A stretch of 64,000 bases of DNA from Berberis thunbergii (lineage: Eukaryota; Streptophyta; Magnoliopsida; Ranunculales; Berberidaceae). A model generated the notes under the pieces. That model ran no database searches. It had not been told where the DNA came from and saw only the letters and a program-made list of their open reading frames with translations. The position numbers were made by a program, and so were the translations under genes. How positions within the stretch are numbered: the stretch's first letter is position 1; each line of letters begins with the position of its first letter. Location: assembly GCA_003290165.1 (NCBI GenBank), contig QNQO01000223.1:496001-560000 (forward strand), given 5' to 3'. Positions 33,601-41,700 of this stretch are shown here, one piece after another.

Positions 33601-36600
33601 CATGATTGCCTTACAAGGGTATTGGATTTCATCACATCCAATGCTCAAGGGAAGTTTATATTTATTAATTAGTTGTAAGCTGGAATTCCATTTGGTGTTT
33701 TCTTTTTCTTTTTCTTTTTTCACTAGGCAAGAGTACAAAAGACAAGCAATCACAAAGCAAACACACTATCCTAATGGATTTTCAAAGTACAAGGAATTAC
33801 ATTGTATTTAGACCATAAGCTTTGTCTCGTCTTTTCCCCTCTAAGAATTTTCAACTTTTTCGTTAAAAACGTTCCTTGTTTTTCAAAGAAAATAAAATGA
33901 TGAAAACATGTTTGTCCCTGCGTGAAATGGTTGGATGAGTCGATTCACTCAATATGACACGGTTTGGAGAGGTCCCTTTCCTTTGCATGGAAACAGTGGC
34001 AATTTTCTCTTGATGGTCTTATCCATATCCAGTTCAAATCTGAGATGGCCTCAATTTTATTTTGAATTCTTGTGCATGGCGTTTAATTGCTTAAGGAACT
34101 TCAGATGACATCTCATTTGTATATGTACATGGACGTCCTTACATGTTCGCCAATGTGTTTATTTACCTAGTGTGTTTGTGTGTGTGTGAACTATTGGCAT
34201 AAATAGTATGCTGGTAATATTGAGTGGTGGGGATGGGAAGCAACGTTAAGGAAAAGATATGTGCAATTCACCAACAAAAAATGTTTGTCTTCAGGCAAAC
34301 ATAAGGTGCCAATGCAAGATCAATACCCTCCAAAAGAAAAAGAATATAACTTAGGGATGATTATGGATTTGATTAGAGGGAGAGTTTATGAAACTAAAGA
34401 GAAATAAAAATAAATAAATAAATAAATTCGCAGAATCTCGTGGACGTTTCGAGTTGATTAGAAGCATGAGAGCAAGGGGCAGAGAGTTGGAATCGAGCTC
34501 CAGGACTTATTCTTCTTGCTTCTCATCTCAACCTTCTTGATCAAGAAATCTATGTAGTTGGTTTGTTCCCTGCATGCTGCATCAGTGTTATATATACATA
34601 TATATATTTATTTATTATTGACCAAAGCAGATAAGATTTTAATAAATGACATAGAATATGCCGACAGTGAGAGAGGAGCTCATTGAATAACCCAAGAGCA
34701 TACTACATCAAATTCAGTGATCCCAGTCCCAGACATGAAGTCATGGTCTCATGGAATTGAAGGTACCTCATCAAATTTTATAAATTGAGCCAGCTGCCAA
34801 AGGATTGGCTTAGTTTGAAGGATAAGCTGCTGTGTGGTTCTTGTCTTCTAGTCTTATCTTTATCTTTGAAGTTTTTGGCATTCTAATTTCTTAGAGAATT
34901 TGCATGAGAACATTTTCCACATAGCCGTGCTCCCTCAGAGCGACAAAGTCTGGCTTCTATTCCTTTCTACAAAGATGCCTTCAAAATTTTGTTCTGATCA
35001 ATCGAAGGATTAAGGGTTGATCCACACCCAATTTTGGCGCTCTCTGTCAGTTCAATCAAGCATTCATTGGTCTAATCCAACATTAAACTGCTTCCTGCGA
35101 ATTGATCTGCAAGGGCATGAATCGATTGGATCACCTGGGATCCCCTGAATCAGCCCCAGGTCTTCCTATTCTGTTTCTCGTCGTTCCATAGCTCCCTACT
35201 TAAGAAATTTAACCTCTTTAATGAAAAAAAAAATGTAAGTATTGGGTCTGCGACCTGCATCATATGGAGAACCGAGGCCCTCAATATCTGGTTTCCATAA
35301 GCACCTAGATGCTTCATTGAAGGAATGAAGTTTATGTCAACATATTGCAAGGAAGAAAAGGCGTGGACCATACTCTGCAAGAGTGCTCAGATCAAAAGAA
35401 TAAATAGTTGATCTTCCTGAGAGTAGACCCAGAAGATACACACTGGGATCAATATATTGGGTGGTTGTAGAAGCGACTGTCACCAGTCGGGAATAAAATT
35501 TGGTAGGCCTTACAGATAAATATTTGTGCTCTGATGGAATTGGGAGCTTTGAAATGGACTCGATTAACTTGCGATTCAAAGCTCTGGAGTTTCTTGCAAG
35601 GTTTAGGTCATTCTGAACATAGAGGTATAGATTTATAGCTGTTTTTGACTGAGAATGACCTCATTTAACTTTTTTTTTTTGAAAGGCAAGTATCTCATGG
35701 ATTTTTTAGCAGTAGGTATGGATTTCAAAGTGACTTCGATTTCTTTGATTATATAGAGATGATGTCTATTGCTTGTTATAGGCATTGTGGAGAACTCATC
35801 CAGGAGGGGGTAGAAAGCCTGGTTTGGTACACAAATATTTGTCACCTCTTTATGGTTGTGCTTGGTGGAGATTATCATGAAAGCATGAAGCTTAAGCCTC
35901 GGTGAAAATAATATCATCCACAAAATTGGGGAATGGAAACAAAACAGACTTTTGCATTTGATATCTGGTGTGGGATTCACAGTTCTTCATCAACGATGCC
36001 AACAACAATCGAGCTAGAGACTTGGCAATTCAGAGAGGCTCAAAGGAAAGAGAGGTACCAAATATGATCAAAATCATAGCTCTTCCAGCTCATGTCCTCT
36101 AGGATGACATGGATGAGTGGAGATGAAGATAAATCTGGTTAGTTGTCCACTAGGTCTTTGTTCATAGAGAGAAATGGTGCCTTAATTACCTTCTCAATTT
36201 GGTAGCTATATTTTTGGATGAAAGAGGTCCCACAAAGAGTTGACTTCCTAATTTGGGAAATTGGGCATGGGAGAACTCTCCCAGTCGATGATCTGGACAT
36301 AAGAGGCTTAGTTTTTGCCAATAGATGTAGTATGTGGGTAGTGGAAGCAGAATTTATTGAGTACTTGTTCTTCAGCTGCACTGTCGGTGTCAAATCTTCT
36401 CCGAAGCTGGAGGCCCCATCCCAAGCGTTTAGAGTCTCTTCCAGTGAGTCTCCCAAGGGAGGAATTCAAACTTATTACTGGTTATCGGACAGAGTTTCTG
36501 GTGGCAACCATTTGGGTAATCCATGAAGGACAGGAATTTGAGAATGTTCAAAGATAATGTGTGTTGTAAGTTCCTGAACTTGGTGATGTTCATATATGTG

Positions 36601-37277
36601 GGATTAGCATAATATGGGTTGTTTGGTAGATACATAATGAAGCAATTATATTCATATCTGGGTTATAGGGAAAAGAATAGCAAACATTATCTGACTCTCA
36701 AGGATAAATTAGATTCATCCTAATAGAAAAATGAAAACTGGTTTTGCTCACCATTACTGTTCATCCTTGAAGATGAGATAGTTCAGTGGTTAAGATGAGT
36801 TTGTCTGCGCACTTCATAGAACATTTATCATTTATTTTTGAAATAGAAAAATTGGTCTGAACAGCACGGTTCATATTTTAGAGTCTTCTGTGCAATAGAT
36901 ATAATATCCATGCGAATGTATATCCTGTATTTTACAATCTTGAATTTCATTTTTTCACATAATATACTGTCGTAATAACAGATCAAAGCCAAGTCTTGCT
37001 GCTGTTGTTGGATGCATGATGCCATTGATGCTAGGAATCTGCTTTCTTTGTCCTTCCATGGACTGCCTCTGGCACAAATATCACTACTGCCCTAGCTGCC
37101 AACAGAAGGTAATTTCCAGTCATCTTTCCCTTTGAAGTTTGGTTTACTGGAAACTTTTGCGCTTAACTTTTTTCTCCATTCCTATTTCATTAGGTTGCAG
37201 ATTTTGAAAAATCAGACATCTGCATTGTGGCCGACCCTCCACACTGGACCGAGCAGAGCTTTGCAGTACCAGCTTGA
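24622..37277 (+). CDS. GILP: LITAF-domain protein, GILP type (three exons)
   Basis: Exons 24622-24875, 36982-37108 and 37194-37277 join in frame to 154 residues with GT..AG borders. Residues 1-60 are Gln/Pro/Tyr-rich, ending in the family motif AVYGDPKGIPLHQTMF. The LITAF domain follows: zinc ligands C73 and C76 (FNCVYCG), a hydrophobic membrane-inserting segment (AAVVGCMMPLMLGICFLCPS) and C121/C124 (HYCPSC), then VADFEKSDICIVADPPHW. GILP of Arabidopsis is a plasma-membrane-associated LITAF protein that restrains pathogen-induced cell death through LSD1; that role is by homology. The oddity is the first intron, about 12.1 kb, loaded with transposable elements. Coding sequence is intact. Confidence 0.92.
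24876..25428. other. GILP intron 1, proximal part
   Basis: About 550 bp of intron before the copia insertion. No recognised feature. Confidence 0.55.
25429..25910 (-). repeat. 3' LTR of the copia element (normal orientation)
   Basis: 482 bp, TG..CA on the minus strand. Contains TATATATA about 235 bp into the LTR and a GGATAAGAGGATAA-rich U3. The polypurine tract is immediately outside at 25911-25922. Confidence 0.88.
26004..27533 (-). pseudogene. Copia reverse transcriptase and RNase H
   Basis: Three open blocks in order 27533-27141, 27113-26295 and 26255-26004. The first has RLVVKGFAQKEGIDFNKIFSPVV and LEQLDVKTAFLHGELEGEIY. The second has NKSLYGLKQAPRCRYKRFD and the catalytic YVDDMLVAG. 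The third has the RNase H end IALFCDSQSAWHLAKNP and HTKDNLVDMLTKPI. Stops between the blocks (near 27140 and 26294) interrupt the polyprotein. Confidence 0.9.
27534..28541 (-). pseudogene. Copia integrase, decayed
   Basis: The block 28404-28102 has LELIHYDVWQAP, FVSFIDDYSRRCWVYPIK and LRTDNGGEYTDVEFDSFC, covering the first two catalytic Asp residues of the DDE core. The third catalytic region and the C-terminal part (GVKGYRLWDPSARKVLINRD at about 27750) are in other frames. Multiple stops make it non-functional. Confidence 0.85.
28542..29864 (-). pseudogene. Copia gag and protease
   Basis: Gag starts in 29864-29574 (IEKFNGSNFSLWKMRIKAVL) and continues after one stop in 29558-28938, including the CX2CX4HX4C zinc knuckle CHLCGKKGHYKGECW. 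After another stop the protease begins MDLGATWHMTP at 28934. The catalytic motif is DLGA where D-S/T-G-A is required, a Ser to Leu change (TTA in place of TCA). Confidence 0.9.
29884..29895 (-). other. Primer-binding site of the copia element
   Basis: On the minus strand TGGTATCAGAGC, the perfect complement of the initiator tRNA-Met 3' end. It adjoins the flipped LTR copy. Confidence 0.9.
29896..30243 (+). repeat. 5' LTR copy of the copia element, inverted and truncated
   Basis: 348 bp. Reads in the plus direction from GAGGATAAGACCC through TATATATACATG to CGCACTAACA, that is, opposite to the internal coding region. Compare with the left LTR, where the same blocks appear in reverse complement. 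Confidence 0.88.
30244..30578. other. GILP intron 1 between copia and hAT elements
   Basis: About 330 bp of intron without recognisable content, ending in the C-run that forms the hAT TSD. Confidence 0.55.
30579..31617. mobile_element. Non-autonomous hAT-like element, GCACGGA ends
   Basis: Ends TAGGAAGCACGGATTC and (reversed) CAAGGATGCACGGACTC are imperfect inverted repeats. An 8-bp direct repeat ACCCCCCC flanks it (30571-30578 and 31618-31625), although its low complexity leaves the edge uncertain by a base. Subterminal parts carry CGATACGCGTATCC motifs. 1039 bp, in GILP intron 1. Confidence 0.75.
30850..31165. repeat. Degenerate tandem array of GAGAGATCGATCAGGGAGA-type units
   Basis: Repeated GAGAGATCGA(T/G)CAGGGAGAGC blocks of about 18 and 36 bp fill the centre of the hAT-like element. 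The open frames here are repeat artefacts. Confidence 0.8.
31626..32078. other. GILP intron 1, no recognised feature
   Basis: AT-rich intron sequence between the hAT-like element and the SINE. Confidence 0.55.
32096..32278 (+). mobile_element. tRNA-derived SINE with 17-bp TSD
   Basis: Head GTTATGGTCGAGTGGTTAAGG is tRNA-like (box A) and GCTTCGAGACCC is box-B-like, 35-40 bp apart. The body ends GGCTTGCCTTTC followed by a long A-run. Flanking direct repeats AAGATCAACACTATCTG (32079-32095) and AAGATTAACACTATCTG (32279-32295) differ at one base. Related to the copy at 37705-37874. Confidence 0.88.
32296..36217. other. GILP intron 1, distal part with LINE debris
   Basis: Nearly 4 kb of intron. 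A weak LINE signature is seen at about 33300-33560 (IWNKLPSKVKLTCCVTSGLN and LWKLVPFAIYCGL, resembling the RT zinc-binding region and its sequel). Minus-strand open frames at 35150-36456 have no domain I can name. A T-run followed by GAAAGGCAAG at 35666 looks like the tail of a decayed SINE. The part near 32521-32550 (CCTGGCTCCGCC) resembles one end of a CAGTGGCGGA-type hAT element without a visible partner. Confidence 0.45.
36218..36420 (+). pseudogene. LINE reverse-transcriptase zinc-binding fragment
   Basis: Reads VPQRVDFLIWEIGHGRTLPV, DDLDIRGLVFANRCSMW and EFIEYLFFSCTV, matching the zf-RVT module at the end of plant non-LTR pol proteins (VP.kv.ff.W....gr..t.d.l..rg......C..C....E...HLF..C). 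The first Cys pair is degenerate (RCSMW). A short isolated fragment in GILP intron 1. Confidence 0.65.
36641..36888 (+). repeat. Dispersed repeat, copy 1
   Basis: About 250 bp that recur in the same orientation at 40315-40570 with scattered differences (shared CAAACATTATC.GACTCTCAA). It contains GATAGTTCAGTGGTTAAGATG, a tRNA-box-A-like motif, so it may derive from a SINE. This copy ends about 90 bp before GILP exon 2. Confidence 0.8.
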
Positions 37278-37323
37278 TTATTATTACTCTTTTAATTTGC
37301 AGTACCAGCTTGATTATTATCGA
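37258..37323 (+). repeat. Local tandem duplication over the GILP stop codon
   Basis: TTTGCAGTACCAGCTTGATT at about 37260 recurs about 39 bp downstream at about 37299. The second copy is preceded by a T-rich run, so it looks like a splice acceptor followed by the last codons and stop. Confidence 0.75.
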
Positions 37324-37688
37324 TCTTTCAATGTTGTAGGGCATTTGATCATGGTGTTGTGTGTGCATTCTTCTCCCTTCTATAAAGAACTCAAGTGATC
37401 GCAGACAGGATTTGTTTTCTGGATTTTAAACCAAACTGGGTTTTAGCAATAGTTAATGAAATCGGGTGTGAATAAATATATGCTTCCTTTGTCTTGGACC
37501 CTATATGGAATGAAAGATATATAAATTTTTTTAAAAAAAAAAGTTAGATTGTTATTGGTTTATCTGTATTATACTCTTGGCAGTAATTTTATGGTCAATG
37601 AATCTAGTAAATACAGGTGATACTATATAATATTTCAGATAGATATCCTAAGTTCTCAAATCTTGGGCTGGTCAAATTCAGCAATTTG
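37324..37688. other. 3' flank of the GILP-type gene
   Basis: Presumed 3' UTR and intergenic sequence. No gene recognised. Confidence 0.5.
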
Positions 37689-37704
37689 CAGGCAACCTGA
37701 TGTT

Positions 37705-37874
37705 TTTTTTTTTTGAAAGGCGAGCTGGATTTTTAAGGATCTTATAACCTATCAACTGGGCGACCTATATGTCAACACCCATTAGAAAGTAACCATGCCA
37801 CAGGTGGGATTCAAAGCTATGACGTGGGGGACAAACCTACACAGCTCTAACCACTAGGCCATAACACCATTGGC
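37705..37874 (-). mobile_element. tRNA-derived SINE with perfect 16-bp TSD
   Basis: In minus orientation: head GGTGTTATGGCCTAGTGGTT (box A), TTTGAATCCCACC (box B), tail CTCGCCTTTC followed by an A-run (the T-run at 37703-37712). Perfect direct repeats CAGGCAACCTGATGTT flank it (37689-37704 and 37875-37890). Its 3' half aligns with the SINE at 32096-32278, so both belong to one family. Confidence 0.9.
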
Positions 37875-37890
37875 CAGGCAACCTGATGTT

Positions 37891-38719
37891 GCCAAGTTGG
37901 AGCACTGAAGTTTCAATCCAAAGTAGTACTTGGTGAGTTTTTGCTCAAACAAATATAAGCCCTAGAAAAGCTACTGCTCAGCAAGTAGAGAGCATAAAGA
38001 TGGTCAGGCGAGAGGACATTGGCAGATGCCAAACCCATTTCGTCTTTGCATGTTCATAAATCACAAAAACTAGACCTTCAAACTCATATTTGTTGTTTAT
38101 AAACCCGCAACAAATCACCGTATGTTTTCTTCCCCCAGGCACTTTTTCTTCTTTCTTCCATGATCAAATGCAAATTTGGCAAACTTAAGCCGTTAAATAT
38201 GTTATGATCAAGTAACAAACCAGGGAGTGTATATGGCTTTTAGGAATTTATTTGGCTCTAAGGATGTACCTTTTTGTTTCCTACAAGCAAGGTTTAACCT
38301 TGTTTATTTTGTTACGCTAAGGTGAATTTGAACTAAAGTATAGTTTTGAATCATACATATTTGTGACAAATTTGTCAGATATAGCAATTGCGCTATGATA
38401 ATTAACAAGAGTTACTTCATAATCATAAACAGAGCTTTCAAGAAACATCCCTTCACTCAGAAACACAAAAAGCTTGTCATCCCAAAAATTTACATAAAAT
38501 TCATACTTGAATTCTACTGTATTTTAACTAAAAAGATCATAGTAAATCGAGCTGAACCATCTCCCCAAACAGGAGCAGCAATGTGCTAAAAAAAGGATCG
38601 ACTCTTCCTTCCCTGTAACCAACTCCTTAAATTCATTCTGGTTTGAAGGAAACAGGCCTATGGATAACAAACAAAAAGATGTCACAATGGAGGTTGAATG
38701 TCAGACTTGTTTATATTGT
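37891..38719. other. Intergenic region between convergent GILP and TRAP-beta genes
   Basis: About 830 bp including the TRAP-beta 3' UTR at its right end. No other gene recognised. Confidence 0.5.
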
Positions 38720-41700
38720 TCATCGTCTTTTCTTGCTTGCCTTTGCAGCACTAGTCTTCGACGGAGTAGCAACCAGGTAAACAAACAGAGTCACAAGGGA
38801 CGTGACAGAAATAAGTGATCCATGTTTTGCTAACAGCCTCTGCACCCAGGAAATGAAAAATGTAAGGGTTTTGAGCAACTTCAAAAACCAAAAACCTAAA
38901 TTGAATTGAACGGAACATATGGCATAGACATTGCCATGCTTATAGTATCCATAGTGGAACCAGCGAACATGGACACAAAAAAGTTTTTAAAACAAAATGT
39001 TACTACTGCAGAAGATATTATGAACAAATGAGATTGTGTATACACCTCAAGTTGGTTTATCAATATTAAGCGGCTTTAATATTTACTTATTAGAATGATG
39101 ATGATAATCGAAATCTTATCACTACATGATTACTAGATACAACTGATCGCATAAACAAAGAGACAAATTACATAATTTAGATTAGTTGAAAATAAGATAG
39201 ATTTAGGGTGGAAAGTGAGTCACCTCAATTTGTTCATGAAAAATGACGTTACCACATTATTGTAGAATTTTATACAATGTATATACAAATATTGGTTTAG
39301 TGTAGGTATCACAAGACTCTGAATACCTATAGGAAACTGTATTTGCTGAGCATAGCTTATTTTTTATGAGTATCTTTTATCATCTTACATAAAAACTAAA
39401 TAGGGGATAAAATCAATCAAATATGTCTGGTAGAGAAAACTGTGTTGAAGCATCAAAATTTGCTACATGTATTATATATGAAATTCATTCATCAACGTAA
39501 AATTTATTACAAGTAGTATTTATGAATGTCACTCTATCATTAATCTTGTGCTGCCGTCGATTTCCACACAGGATAGAAACAAATAAATGAAAACAGTTTT
39601 GGTTGAATAGTTGAACTCAATGCTTGTTTCCTAAGACATGCCTCAAGATTTTATTTTTAACACTTTTTCTTTTATTTTGTTTTTACTTTTTATTTGTTTA
39701 TTTAACTTCCCTAGTAGTAAAACTTTCTATGATTGTAGTTTCTAGACATTGATGTCCTATATCAAAGTAACTTTCCATCTTAAAATGCAAGTAACAAATC
39801 GCAAATCTACGTTAGATAACCATTACAGTGTTCCTCCTAGGAGACCAATTAGGGATGAAATCCCAACGGATAGATCTGACCTTCCAAGCAGTACTTTGGT
39901 ACGATCTAATTACTGCAATCATTTTTATTTTCTCTTATGTGTGACAAGAATTCTTCATATCTAAAGAAAGGGTGTGACTCTTACCTTCACCTGGAAGCAT
40001 TGCCCGAGCCAAAGGAGATTTGATGGAGGAAATAAGGAAGACAAATAGTTTAGTGAACAAGTTGTTTATAATCCTATCAAAGAAAAAAAAAACAGGCAAA
40101 AAGAGTTCTTGAAGAGGAAACAGGGGGCACCGCTTTTAATAGAAAGAAACTTACCCAATCAAGCTTCTGTTCTGGAGGCCTATCTGCAAGGATATCTAAT
40201 GGCAGTATGGGGGTTGAGTAAGCCTCCTACAAACAAGCAAGTCGTCGAATTCAAAAGATTATAATTGGAAAATAACATAACTTTATTGTACAATCCATAG
40301 ATACCCGATTCAGCAGCAATTATAGTCATATCTGGGTTATCTACAGGAAAAGAATAGCAAACATTATCCGACTCTCAAGGATAAATTAGATTCATCCTAA
40401 TAGAAAAAAGAAAACTGGTTTTGCTCATCATCATTGGTCATCCTTTAAGATGAGATAGTTCAGTCGTTAAGATGTAATTTATCTGCGATTTCATAGAACA
40501 TTTATCTTTTATTTTTGAAATAGAAAAAATGGTCGATCTGAACAGCACAGGTTCATATTTTAGGGTCTTTCATTTATTTCATAGAAAACTAGTTTTTCAT
40601 TTTCATACATCAGGAGTGTGCTAGTTCTCGATGCCTAATTGAGATTAACATTATGTTCATTGCCTTTTTGGGTTTCTCCCATTGTTCCTTTTCTCTTCCG
40701 TGGTTATTCATAAACTGGTATCCTTTTTCAAAGTATATATATAGACAGTGGTAAGGTCAAAACCTGCAGAGTCGCTTTTGTAGGGATTCGGAACTTTATG
40801 ACAGCAGGTGCACCGTAGAATTTGCCTTTCACTTTAGACTCCAGAGTAAATGAGTGAGAAACAATTGATCCACTGCCATATTTATTGTTCAGTTTTTTGT
40901 TCACAACCAAAAAAGAAAATTAGCAAAGAAAATGAGTGCAAGGGGATGAATAGTATCAACAGTTTGATAAACTTACGCATCAAGCCTTTGCCAAGACTTG
41001 GATGTATCACCACTGACCAAATCAAAGACATCACGAGCCCAACTATCATCTCTAAGATTTACATCATATGCAGTCCTGAAAGGGTTCGGAAAAGAATGAT
41101 GAATATGTGACTCGAAATCCTAATAAATAATCAAGGAACTGAACAGATAAATCTTAAAAGCAGTTCGGAACTATCCATTCCACATGACAGAAACTGGTAA
41201 AATCAGTTTATTCAACTTTAACTTACAAAAATAAATTAACAAATAAAATAATGACTGCATAGCAACAATACAGAGAAGTGAGAATGGGAAGCAATGCAAA
41301 GAAGAGTCACAAAATTGAACATGTCAATGGGTCAAGTGGTTACTCAAGGCCTTGAGTCCTTGACTACGAACCTCATCTATGATCAGTTCATGCAGAATAT
41401 AACCCAGTGAGATTTTTAATAGATCTTCTTTAACATTCAAAATCTCATGTGCACAGTGAATTCATTTGGAAAAAGAAAAAAAAAAACCCCTCTGAACTCT
41501 ACGCATAATGTGATTCAGCTAAACAAAACCTTTCGAACTCTATGATTTGGTGTCCTTGTGTCAAGTCATAATATGAATATTATGGAAGAAGAAAGTAATA
41601 TTAAAAGTGTTTGATTTGGTTAATCCTTGCAGGTGGATGGAAGTTAACCAATTGTCTGTGAACATCCGGAAAGAAATGAGAAAGTTATTGAGAAGAAAAG

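Noticed and set aside
35150..36456. Series of minus-strand open frames of 76-115 codons that might be a decayed gene
   Set aside because: No domain recognised, no consistent splice structure, and the plus strand in part of this range carries a LINE zf-RVT signature.
36770..36810. tRNA-like GATAGTTCAGTGGTTAAGATG
   Set aside because: Only box-A-like. No cloverleaf, and it belongs to a dispersed repeat.
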